Part shown: positions 46,689 to 53,977 of the stretch, in pieces
Numbering within the stretch: position 1 is the stretch's first letter
How the letters are laid out: every line of letters begins with the position of its first letter
Made by a program: the position numbers and the translations under genes
Assembly: GCA_947178095.1 (NCBI GenBank)
Contig: CAMWWZ010000008.1
Location: forward strand, 1 to 53,977
Length of the DNA stretch: 53,977 bases
Source of the DNA: an uncultured Treponema sp.
Lineage (GTDB): Bacteria > Spirochaetota > Spirochaetia > Treponematales > Treponemataceae
Direction of reading: 5' to 3'
The notes under the pieces: model-generated
What the model saw: the letters and a program-made list of their open reading frames with translations, nothing else
Told to the model about the DNA's origin: nothing
The model's database searches: none

Positions 46689-46806
46689 AATAGTCTCCAT
46701 ATTGTGAATTTTTTTCACGCTGACAAAATTTCGCGCAAGAGTCGCGTTGTTTTTGCCGAGCGTATAAATCTTTTTGCAAATTCGCGCCAACCGCCATCCC
46801 GCCGTT

Positions 46807-48615
46807 CTAATATTCCACGGTGAATTCAGTAACGTCGATGGTAATAGTTTTGCTTTGCGTGTCGTTTTTTCCTCCGACATACAATTCAAGTTTGCGGGCA
46901 TCCGCGCTTGTGCTAGAAGGCGTGCCGGTCAATTTAAAATTGAATACCGCCTCGAATTCTTCGTTCTGCGAAAGCGTCATGTTGTCTTCGGTATTTATGT
47001 AATCAGAAATCGCTCCCCAATATTTGGGTGTGGCGGTTTCCGTTGTGTCAATGATTGCAGCGCCCAATTTTTTTTCGCGAACGGTGACGGGATCAGATGT
47101 TTTTCCTTTGATGATGAATTTGATTTTGTCACCCGCTTTGAATTTGTGTCTTTTGTTCGCAAGCCAAAGAATCATCGTATGATTGTTGTAGTTTTCATTT
47201 TTTGCAAGTCTGATTTTTGAAATGCGTTCGCTTTTCACATTTGTCGCGCCAGAATTTTGCGTTGCGGATGTGTTGCTGTCTGACGAAGAAGAAGACGAAG
47301 CGGAATACGAGCCTTTGTTTGAAGCCGAAGTCTTTTCGCTTTCTTTATAAAAGGAAGTTGTGTTTTTTGAATAATTTTGCCTATTTGCCGTGCCCGTTTT
47401 TTGTGCCGCCATGTTGATTGTTCCGCCGTCCGCCTCGGTCGCGTTGAAATTCGTCTTCTTGTAGAATGTGTCGCCGCTGATTCCATCGTATATTCTTGCA
47501 GATGCGACAACAATGTCAAAATAGGCCGAGTTCGCGCCACCGCTCTGCCGTATCTTGTATTCCACCTCGCCTTTGATTGACTTTGTTTCTTCAAGCGCGA
47601 CCCTTATTTTTTTGAAAATCAATTTGTCGGTAGGTTCAATCGTGTCGTTCAGAGAAAATTTCGCGTATTTGTCCGTTGAATTCATATTCAAAGTAAAATA
47701 TGAATTCCGCTCGCCAATCCGCTTGTCCATGTTTACAATCAAAGAATCAGCGCCAATCAAAAAAGTGTCGCTCTGCAATTTTTTGATTATAGTCGCGCGG
47801 TTGTTTGAAATCATTGAAAGCTGATCTGCAAATTTTGTCCTGCTGTTTTCGGCGACAGGTTTTATAAGCAAATCGCGCTCTTCTTCAAGTGGCTTTGTGG
47901 CGTTCATAATTTCGACTTTGAGTGCCGAAGGCGAAAGGAAACCGTCGTTTTCCTGCGTTATCTGCGTTGTGACATCGTCGATTCTTTTCTGGTATTCTGC
48001 ACGAATTCTGTTTTCCGTGCGCTCGCAATCCGAAGCCATATCCTTTTCAATCGAAGTCCGCTTGCTTTCAAGGTTGTTTATGGCGACAATGTAGTCATCG
48101 ATGGAAAGCAGCTCCGCCTCGCTTCCAAGAAGTTCCGTAAGCAACTTTGATGCGGAAATCTCGTAGGTTTTGGCGACAAGCACCTCAAAGCTTTCCACAT
48201 CCGTCATGCGGAATTCAAGGACCTTTATTCCGCCGAACTGCTCGAAATTTCCGTAGACGATGTAGCGCGCTCCGAGTTTCTGTCCATAGGCGGAAATCGT
48301 CGCTTCGTTCACCGCGCCCGAATATTGGAAGTTAAGTTCGGCGTCAACTATGCGCATGTTGTTGCCGTTGCGCTCCACGAGTCGCACGCTGTTCTTGGAC
48401 AGTGCCCTGAACGTTTCGTTTTCAAGCCACTCGGAAAGTTCCTTTGTGTCCGAGGAGAACCTTGTGACCGCCGCAATTTTCCCGGCTTCCATTTGGCGCG
48501 CCATCGCAGCGGCCGCGTCTGTGACGGCAGCAGAAATTTCTACCCCGGACTTTTGTGCGAAACTTGGCATCAAAACCATGGCCATAAAAAGCAAAGTTAA
48601 AATTTTCTTTTTCAT
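46807..48615 (-). CDS. Exported CsgG/LpoB-like protein, paralogue A
   Basis: 602 residues: signal peptide MKKKILTLLFMAMVLMPSFAQ, then a CsgG/LpoB-like domain (about 40-150: IAAVTRFSSDTKELSEWLENETFRALSKNSVRLVERNG..., GARYIVYGNFEQFGG), a helical region, a beta domain, a long Ser/Asn/Thr linker and the C-terminal module it shares with the gene at 45423. The first 400 residues are almost identical to those of 48640-50463, DNA included, so this is a recent tandem duplication with a different end. LpoB-type proteins activate penicillin-binding proteins; here that is an analogy. GAGGAAG precedes ATG 48615. Confidence 0.78.
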   Translation of the reverse strand: MKKKILTLLFMAMVLMPSFAQKSGVEISAAVTDAAAAMARQMEAGKIAAVTRFSSDTKELSEWLENETFRALSKNSVRLVERNGNNMRIVDAELNFQYSGAVNEATISAYGQKLGARYIVYGNFEQFGGIKVLEFRMTDVESFEVLVAKTYEISASKLLTELLGSEAELLSIDDYIVAINNLESKRTSIEKDMASDCERTENRIRAEYQKRIDDVTTQITQENDGFLSPSALKVEIMNATKPLEEERDLLIKPVAENSRTKFADQLSMISNNRATIIKKLQSDTFLIGADSLIVNMDKRIGERNSYFTLNMNSTDKYAKFSLNDTIEPTDKLIFKKIRVALEETKSIKGEVEYKIRQSGGANSAYFDIVVASARIYDGISGDTFYKKTNFNATEADGGTINMAAQKTGTANRQNYSKNTTSFYKESEKTSASNKGSYSASSSSSSDSNTSATQNSGATNVKSERISKIRLAKNENYNNHTMILWLANKRHKFKAGDKIKFIIKGKTSDPVTVREKKLGAAIIDTTETATPKYWGAISDYINTEDNMTLSQNEEFEAVFNFKLTGTPSSTSADARKLELYVGGKNDTQSKTITIDVTEFTVEY

Positions 48616-48639
48616 TTTTTCTTCCTCGTAGACGAAAAA

Positions 48640-50463
48640 TTAAAATCTCAAAGGAATAGAAATTCCAAGTGAAAAATCTGGTGAATAGACATAAGTCAAA
48701 TTTAGTGGTCTTGCGGTAAGTTCAAGATTGAAATGTTTCGCGATTTTTATCGCAAGCTTTAAGTCCAAAAAGGACAGACTAATGTCCCACCAATAGTTGT
48801 TGAGTCCGACGCTTGCGATATATACGATAAAATCAATTTTTTTTCCACAATATCCAATGCCAAGAGCTTGACCATAAAATCCGCGAATTCCAACATTCAA
48901 ACGTGCAGGCTCAATAATTACATTTCGCCTCGTATACACTCCAAATGGAATTGGAAAGGAAAAAGTAAAATCGCCATTTGGAATGGAGTAGTTATTCCAT
49001 TCATCGTAATACGAATCATGTTCTTCATAATTGTAAATCCAAAATGTTCCGTCAAGGCCAAAGTCAAAATAGCGACGCTTTTCCTCGTTTGGACTTTTTG
49101 ATTTTTTTGTGGTTTTTGAATCATCTGATTTGGCATAAGAAACCGCAACATTGTCTGATTTTTTTGCATTGTTGGTGGAAGCCGCACTTTTTGGTGAAGA
49201 TGATTTTGTGTTACTGGACGAGCTTCGCTTTGTTGCCGTACCCGTTTTTTGCGCCGTCATGTTGATTGTTCCGCCGTCCGCTTCGGTCGCGCTGAAATTC
49301 GTCTTCTTGTAGAATGTGTCGCCGCTGATTCCGTCGTACAATCTTGCCGAAACAATAACGACATCAAAAGACACAGAATCTGGACCGCCGCTTTGTCGCA
49401 CTTTGTATTCCACCTCGCCTTTAATCGATTTTGTTTCTTCAAGCGCGACTCTTATTTTTTTGAACATTTCCTTGTCGGTTGGATTTATCGTGTCGTTCAG
49501 GGTGAACTTGACATGCCTGTCCGTTGAATTCATGTTCAATGTAAAGTATGAATTTCGATCACCAACACGCTTGTCCATATTTACGGTCAGGGATTCCGCG
49601 CCTATAACGAAAGTGTCTCCTTGCATTTTCTTTACTATCGTTGCGCGGTTGTTTGAAATCATTGAAAGCTGATCCGCAAATTTTGTCCTGCTGTTTTCGG
49701 CCACTGGATCTATCAGCAAATCGCGCTCGTCTTCAAGCGGCTTTGTCGCGTTTGTGATTTCACCCTTCAGCGCAGACGGCGAAAGAAAGCCGTCGTTGTC
49801 CTGCGTTATCTGCGTTGTAACATCGTCGATTCGTTTTTGGTATTCTGCGCGAATCCTGTTTTCCGTGCGCTCTCGGTCTGAGGCAAGGTCTTTTTCCACA
49901 GCGGCCTTCTTATTTTCAAGGTTGTTAATCGCGACAATATAGTCGTCGATGGAAAGCAGCTCCGCCTCGCTTCCAAGCAGTTCCGTAAGCAACTTTGACG
50001 ATGCGATTTCGTAGGTTTTGGCGACAAGCACCTCGAAGCTTTCCACGTCCGTCATGCGGAATTCAAGGACCTTTATTCCGCCGAATTGCTCGAAATTTCC
50101 GTAGACGATGTAGCGCGCTCCAAGTTTCTGTCCATAGGCCGCGATCGTCGCCTCGCTTACCGCGCCAGAATATTGGAAGTTGAGCTCAGAATCCACAATG
50201 CGCATGTTGTTGCCGTTGCGTTCTACAAGCCGCACGCTGTTCTTTGACAACGCCCTGAACGTTTCGTTTTCGAGCCACTCGGAAAGTTCCTTTGTGTCCG
50301 ATGAGAATCTCGTGACCGCCGCAATTTTTCCGGCTTCCATTTGGCGCGCCATAGCAGCGGCCGCGTCCGTGACGGCAGCCGAAATTTCCACTCCGGATTT
50401 TTGTGCGAAGCTTGGTATCAAAACCATGGCCATAAAAAGCAAAGTTAAAATTTTCTTTTTCAT
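48640..50463 (-). CDS. Exported CsgG/LpoB-like protein, paralogue B, with membrane-barrel-like end
   Basis: 607 residues with the same signal peptide and first 400 residues as paralogue A (46807). After a Ser/Lys linker the end differs: about 150 residues of alternating hydrophobic/aromatic strands (YFDFGLDGTFWIYNYEE, FTFSFPIPFGVYTRRN, LNVGIRGFYGQALGIGY) finishing SPDFSLGISIPLRF, the look of a small outer-membrane beta-barrel or its C-terminal strands. This could anchor the LpoB-like domain in the outer membrane. ATG 50463 follows AGAG. Confidence 0.77.
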   Translation of the reverse strand: MKKKILTLLFMAMVLIPSFAQKSGVEISAAVTDAAAAMARQMEAGKIAAVTRFSSDTKELSEWLENETFRALSKNSVRLVERNGNNMRIVDSELNFQYSGAVSEATIAAYGQKLGARYIVYGNFEQFGGIKVLEFRMTDVESFEVLVAKTYEIASSKLLTELLGSEAELLSIDDYIVAINNLENKKAAVEKDLASDRERTENRIRAEYQKRIDDVTTQITQDNDGFLSPSALKGEITNATKPLEDERDLLIDPVAENSRTKFADQLSMISNNRATIVKKMQGDTFVIGAESLTVNMDKRVGDRNSYFTLNMNSTDRHVKFTLNDTINPTDKEMFKKIRVALEETKSIKGEVEYKVRQSGGPDSVSFDVVIVSARLYDGISGDTFYKKTNFSATEADGGTINMTAQKTGTATKRSSSSNTKSSSPKSAASTNNAKKSDNVAVSYAKSDDSKTTKKSKSPNEEKRRYFDFGLDGTFWIYNYEEHDSYYDEWNNYSIPNGDFTFSFPIPFGVYTRRNVIIEPARLNVGIRGFYGQALGIGYCGKKIDFIVYIASVGLNNYWWDISLSFLDLKLAIKIAKHFNLELTARPLNLTYVYSPDFSLGISIPLRF

Positions 50464-50555
50464 TTTCTCTAAAATGTACAAAATTCAATTTGTGGTTTGC
50501 GAATAAAATTTCCGCGACGCACAAATTTTTCACGAGCATCGCGGCCATTATTTTT

Positions 50556-50591
50556 GATTCGTGCGGAGAGTTTCATTCTTCCCCGGCGCTG
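50556..50591 (+). repeat. Interspersed repeat R2, degraded copy
   Basis: GATTCGTGCGGAGAG, TTTCATTCTT, CCCCGGCGCTGAA. The left part is intact, the hairpin half mostly lost. It lies between two genes of the envelope operon. Confidence 0.6.
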
Positions 50592-50599
50592 AAATTATT

Positions 50600-51259
50600 T
50601 TAGTTTTGATTTAAAAGTATCAATTCGTCCATAGCGGAAACCGCATTAGCTCGAAGTCTTTCTTGTTCCGGCGAATTTGTTTCAAGTTTTTTCAGCGCGT
50701 TTCCAACTTGTTCCTTTAAATTTTCCTTGTCAATCGTGTAAGCCAAATAATAATGATAAGTGTCGGAAATCGTATCATTGACCTTGTCGATTGTTCGAGT
50801 TTTCGACCAGAAAATTTTGGAAGTGTCAAGTCCTGAAAAAGAAGTCCTTGAAAGTGTCGCGACAATTTTATTCAAAAATATTTCTGTGTCCCCGTCAGAA
50901 CCTTCGAGTGCTCCGCCAAATTTTGCCAAAACAGATTGGCTGAGCAACCTAGAAAAAGCTGGAACTGCGTCAAACTGAGTTATCTGCGTTTTCAAAAAAT
51001 TTTGATCCACTCCACTGACCGTCGTGCAGAAAATATTTTTTCCTTTGAATTCTGGAAGTGCGGCCAATTTTGTCGTGTTGTTTTCGGCGGTGAGAATTGC
51101 CCATTCCGGAATTTGCGCACCCAAAGCCTTTCCTTGCCAATCAATTATTTCTTGAGGCATTGTCTTTGCAATTTTTTTCTTCGACTTTCTTGCCGAGGCA
51201 ATCCCAACAAAAAAAATACCAATGCACAAAATGCAAAAAGCTTTCTTAAAAGTTTTCAT
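50600..51259 (-). CDS. Exported protein of the envelope operon, unknown family
   Basis: 219 residues with a signal peptide (MKTFKKAFCILCIGIFFVGIASA). The pattern IPEWAILTAEN, LPEFKGKNIFCTTVSGVDQNFLKTQI, followed by helical segments, resembles LPP20/FlgP-like or related small envelope proteins, and the same IP-x-W opening occurs in the neighbour at 51470, so the two are probably distant relatives. No catalytic residues seen. TAGGAG precedes ATG 51259. Confidence 0.72.
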   Translation of the reverse strand: MKTFKKAFCILCIGIFFVGIASARKSKKKIAKTMPQEIIDWQGKALGAQIPEWAILTAENNTTKLAALPEFKGKNIFCTTVSGVDQNFLKTQITQFDAVPAFSRLLSQSVLAKFGGALEGSDGDTEIFLNKIVATLSRTSFSGLDTSKIFWSKTRTIDKVNDTISDTYHYYLAYTIDKENLKEQVGNALKKLETNSPEQERLRANAVSAMDELILLNQN

Positions 51260-51366
51260 AATATTTCTCCTAATAAAAATTTGAACGGAAATTCAATTCC
51301 GCAAATGAATTTTTTAATGTGCGCGAACGCACAAGCATGCAACAAGTTTTTCAAGCTGCAACGTAG

Positions 51367-51414
51367 CTAGACAAACTTGAACCAATGAAAGCCGCGTTGT
51401 TCGTCGGTTTCCAT
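51367..51414 (-). CDS. Possible 15-codon leader ORF with strong ribosome-binding site
   Basis: AAGGAGG 4 nt before ATG, then METDEQRGFHWFKFV and TAG, in the 210-nt gap between the LPP20-like gene and the gene at 50600. Nothing else explains so good a ribosome-binding site here. It is followed by a hairpin with a UUCG loop (TGTGCG/CGCACA). May be a regulatory leader or a remnant. Confidence 0.35.
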   Translation of the reverse strand: METDEQRGFHWFKFV

Positions 51415-51469
51415 CAACCTCCTTGAACATAAATTTATTTTTCTCCAAAACTTGGAGAATCTTTACTGC

Positions 51470-52498
51470 TCACAATTTTACTTTTTCCTTGAATTCAGCG
51501 GTGAAATTTTCTTCAAGCTCATTTTGAATTTTTTTGTAAAACAAATTTCTGCCGACTTTTTCTTTGCCGTTCGGTGATCCGGTTTTTGAAACGTTCCTTG
51601 ACCAAGAAAAAATTTTCTCGCCAGTTCCGCTTACAATGTTAATTTCAATTCCACCGGAAAAAAAACTTCCCGCTTCCAATTGACTTTCTTCAATATTTAT
51701 CACGCCGAGAATTTTGCATTCGCCGTTCGCATCGGAAACATTGTAGCCTTCAGCCTCTAGCAATTTTCCCAGCGTCCGCTTTACGCCACCGTTCAAGTCA
51801 TTTTCAATTTCAATTTGAAAAATCAAATTCGCCTTGCAAATTTCATACGCGCTGCGAATTCGCTTGCACAAATTTTCTTCTTCCGAAAAATGTCCTGGCG
51901 CTGTCTTTTGAATTGTACTTGCCATGACGATGTATTGTTCTGTCAACTCTGCAATCGCAATTCCTTTTTGCGCCGCTTCAAATCCGTAAATTGGATTGTT
52001 GTAGTTTTCCGCGGAAATCAAAATGCTTTCCAATTTGTCAGCGCAAATTTTAATTCTCTGCCCATAAATTCTAAAAACATCATCACGATTCATATATGCA
52101 AACGCATAAAACTTTTCGCCCACACGAAGCGGCTTTTCCCATTGCACGCAAAAGAATTGCGCCTGTGTCGAAACTTGAATTGATTCGCTTGTTTCCGTTT
52201 TTGATTGCAACAAATAATTTTCGCCCTGAGTTTCTTCCAAAAAAGTTCGCGCCAAAGTGCTTGCCGTTTGGACATTTGTATTGAAGTAAAGCGAAATTTT
52301 TGAAAGGCAATCCATTTCCGCCTCAAATACGGAATCGCCTTCGCCCTGCGCACTTAAAAATAATTCCGAAGGATAAAGCATTTCAGAATGTGTAAACCAA
52401 GTAGGAATTTTTTGCTTTTTTTCGGACGAAGGACTTGCCGCAAAAAAATTCAGAGCGAACGAAAAATTCAAAACTAATAATAAAATGGTTTTTTTCAA
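51470..52498 (-). CDS. LPP20/FlgP-like exported protein
   Basis: 342 residues with signal peptide (MKKTILLLVLNFSFALNFFAAS). The first domain, IPTWFTHSEMLYPSELFLSAQGEGDSVFEAEMDCLSKISLYF, has the W...P...yl...G.g...A pattern of the LPP20/FlgP family. The second half (LGKLLEAEGYNVSDANGECKILGVINIEESQLEAGSFFSGGIEINIVSGTGEKIFSWSRNVS) looks like a further LPP20/FlgT-type domain. In other bacteria such genes sit beside CsgG/FlgO-like genes, as here. First gene of the five-gene minus-strand operon ending at 45423. Confidence 0.75.
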   Translation of the reverse strand: MKKTILLLVLNFSFALNFFAASPSSEKKQKIPTWFTHSEMLYPSELFLSAQGEGDSVFEAEMDCLSKISLYFNTNVQTASTLARTFLEETQGENYLLQSKTETSESIQVSTQAQFFCVQWEKPLRVGEKFYAFAYMNRDDVFRIYGQRIKICADKLESILISAENYNNPIYGFEAAQKGIAIAELTEQYIVMASTIQKTAPGHFSEEENLCKRIRSAYEICKANLIFQIEIENDLNGGVKRTLGKLLEAEGYNVSDANGECKILGVINIEESQLEAGSFFSGGIEINIVSGTGEKIFSWSRNVSKTGSPNGKEKVGRNLFYKKIQNELEENFTAEFKEKVKL

Positions 52499-52565
52499 TT
52501 CATAACCTCAAAAAAAATAAAAATTTTTTCCAGCCCTGCGCCAGCATGAAGGCATCAAGGAAAGT

Positions 52566-53879
52566 CTAACGTCTTCGCAGGCTCTTGAATATTGCCAATA
52601 CAGGTGATTTTACGACCTTTTTAGGCGAATGGGGGGGGGTAGAAACATCACTTTTTCGGGTGATTTTCTCGTTCATCAGCTTGTAGAAGGAAATTCGCGA
52701 GTTCACGCCGCATTTTTCGAAGATGTGCTTGATGTGCGTGGCGACGGTGTTCATGCTTATGTTCAGCTGCGAGGCGATTTCCTTCGTGCTGCTTTGTTTT
52801 GAATAGAGCAGCTCGGCCACCTCGATTTCGCGGCGGGAAAGGGCGTGCTGCGAAAGGATTTCCTTCAGCGTGCACGGCCTGGTTTTTTGCGACGGGGCGT
52901 TCTCCGCGCGCTTTTCCGTAGCTGGGACTTCGTCGCGCCGCGCGAGCCTTTTCGCGAGGATGATGACATAGCCGATGTTCACGGCGAGAAAAGCCGCGTC
53001 GTAGGAAAAATAATAGTCGTTCTCCATGAGCGCGCTGAGCAGAAAATATTCCTTCGACTTCCGCACCAAATGAAAAACTTGGCGGAAAATCAAAAAGACG
53101 TAGAACGCGCACCACGGAGTCAAAATCGAAAAGTCGGCGTTTCGGTTTTTTGCGCCGAGCGCGATGATTGCGATTTCGAACGCAAGCCCTGCAATCAGGA
53201 CGCAAATCGAAAGCCGGTAGACGAAATCGAAATTCGGGGAAAACGAAAACATCACCGCGAAAAGAATCGCGCAGCCGCTGAGCGCGGAATTTATCTGCCT
53301 TCTTATTGAAAATCGCGTTTCCGAATGTATGCATTTCAGCGTGAGCATGAGGATCGTCACGAATCCGAACGTCGCCACGATGTAGGTGAGGCGCAGGAAA
53401 AATTTTGCCTGCGCGAGGTCGTTCCAAAGAAACGCTGGCGCGATGCCCTTCATGCAAAGTTGGTAGACGAAAAATAAAATCGTCACGGCGAGGACGAACG
53501 GCGAGTTTTTTCTCCCGCGGAAAATCCAAATGAGGATTTGCGCCGAAATTGAAATCAAAAAAATCGCGATCGATATTCCGTGCAAAAAATTCAATTTCGT
53601 CGTCTGCAAGAAAAATTCGCTTTGGGAAAAAATGCGGAGGCAGAGCGCGGTGGTATCGGAATTTTTTACGTGCAAAAGTACTTCACCTTGTCGCGCGGGA
53701 ATTTCCAAAGCGCATCGTATGCCTTGGATTTTCTTTTGGCCGTTCGGCACGGTTTTTCCTGTCCTGTCGTGCAAAATCCATTCGCCGCGACCGGGAACAA
53801 AAAGCTGCGCCTCGTCAACAAGTTCTGGGCCAAGGTCGAGGATTGTCTTTTCGGGAGCGGACGGAATCTCAAGGCGCAC
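52566..53879 (-). CDS. 7TM sensor with LuxR-type DNA-binding domain (N-terminus disrupted or outside window)
   Basis: 437 residues from GTG 53879. A beta-rich extracellular part (LELGPELVDEAQLF-like, as in 7TMR-DISM sensors) is followed by seven hydrophobic segments and a C-terminal LuxR helix-turn-helix (LSRREIEVAELLYSKQSSTKEIASQLNISMNTVATHIKHIFEKCGVNSR). In-frame sequence with domain-like content (FPAEEFIAQNSNQIVTNASE) continues upstream of the GTG to a stop at 53967-53969, directly beyond a run of ten G. With nine or eleven G the frame would stay open to the window edge. A nine-G run at 52631 lies in the codons after the HTH. It may be a membrane-bound transcription factor under phase variation. 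Confidence 0.8.
   Translation of the reverse strand: MRLEIPSAPEKTILDLGPELVDEAQLFVPGRGEWILHDRTGKTVPNGQKKIQGIRCALEIPARQGEVLLHVKNSDTTALCLRIFSQSEFFLQTTKLNFLHGISIAIFLISISAQILIWIFRGRKNSPFVLAVTILFFVYQLCMKGIAPAFLWNDLAQAKFFLRLTYIVATFGFVTILMLTLKCIHSETRFSIRRQINSALSGCAILFAVMFSFSPNFDFVYRLSICVLIAGLAFEIAIIALGAKNRNADFSILTPWCAFYVFLIFRQVFHLVRKSKEYFLLSALMENDYYFSYDAAFLAVNIGYVIILAKRLARRDEVPATEKRAENAPSQKTRPCTLKEILSQHALSRREIEVAELLYSKQSSTKEIASQLNISMNTVATHIKHIFEKCGVNSRISFYKLMNEKITRKSDVSTPPHSPKKVVKSPVLAIFKSLRRR
52631..52639 (-). repeat. Poly-G(9) tract in the 3' coding end of the LuxR gene
   Basis: Reads as Thr-Pro-Pro codons after the HTH. A change of one base would replace the last 27 or so residues and stop soon after, leaving the HTH intact. 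Confidence 0.85.
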
Positions 53880-53954
53880 CCAAAAATTTTCGGAAGCGTT
53901 CGTTACGATTTGGTTTGAATTCTGCGCGATGAATTCTTCCGCCGGAAAATCGAT

Positions 53955-53964
53955 GGGGGGGGGG
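53955..53964 (-). repeat. Poly-G(10) tract at the 5' side of the LuxR gene
   Basis: Ten G on the plus strand. With ten, TAA follows immediately upstream in the coding frame (53967-53969); one base fewer or more removes that stop. Position near the window edge means an assembly artefact cannot be excluded. Confidence 0.8.
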
Positions 53965-53977
53965 ATTTAGAAGCCGA

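Noticed and set aside
46689..46901. Longer N-terminus for the lipoprotein at 45423
   Set aside because: The extension overlaps the 3' end of the neighbouring gene and would hide the signal peptide; GGAG fits ATG 46688.

Overview
The window reads as chromosome from a spirochaete of the Treponema type, probably a carbohydrate-using, host-associated or environmental species rather than the T. pallidum lineage. Three things support this: the gene order murF-ftsW-ftsQ-ftsA-ftsZ-xer-TPR lipoprotein-dprA-topA-xerC-hslVU, the many spirochaete-style lipoproteins, and genes for serine (serC, serA) and leucine (leuA) synthesis that T. pallidum lacks. Codon use favours GAA, TTC, GCG and AAA. This leaves very long antisense shadow ORFs, which I have left out. 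I saw no rRNA, tRNA, CRISPR array or insertion sequence with a transposase, apart from one Rpn-type nuclease gene.

Layout. 1-13428 (+): division and cell-wall cluster, then chromosome-dimer resolution (two Xer recombinases), DNA uptake/processing (dprA), topA and the HslVU protease. 13479-17622: a split ChrA transporter, then a LysR regulator diverging from an alpha/beta hydrolase and an exported aldo-keto reductase. 17623-23428: an accessory block whose genes all lie on the minus strand (NERD protein broken by an in-frame stop, secreted repeat protein, CoiA-like nuclease, zinc-ribbon protein, CPBP membrane protein), four of them behind one consensus promoter. A phased array of five 22-bp palindromic units lies beyond its 3' end. 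23583-30961: mostly minus-strand metabolic and housekeeping genes (DoxX-like, Gfo/Idh/MocA, acyl-ACP thioesterase, YbaK, inactive M16-like lipoprotein, leuA, RRM protein, XRE regulator). 31201-36161 (+): lipoprotein with starch-binding-like repeats, rex, serC, serA. 36158-45242 (-): inactive rhomboid, a GH13 enzyme with a histone-H1-like tail, malQ, a PflX-type radical SAM protein and an Rpn nuclease. 45423-52498 (-): an envelope operon of LPP20-like, CsgG/LpoB-like paralogues and lipoproteins. 52566 to the right edge (-): a 7TM-LuxR sensor with poly-G tracts near both ends.

The most unusual signal is a family of modular hairpin leaders directly in front of start codons (YbaK gene, serC, serA, thioesterase gene, and a looser version before the lipoprotein at 31201). 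Two copies, in opposite orientations about 7 kb apart, share loops and order of hairpins but have different stem sequences that remain paired. Other regulatory points are two textbook Rex operators around the rex promoter, a back-to-back XRE promoter with one operator per promoter, a LysR T-N11-A box, several apparently leaderless promoters (start codon 6-7 nt after the -10), and a candidate small RNA with an anti-Shine-Dalgarno tract.

Limits: all identifications come from reading motifs and from memory of protein families; no searches or folding calculations were run. Starts were chosen by ribosome-binding site, signal peptide or family N-terminus and may differ from automated calls.
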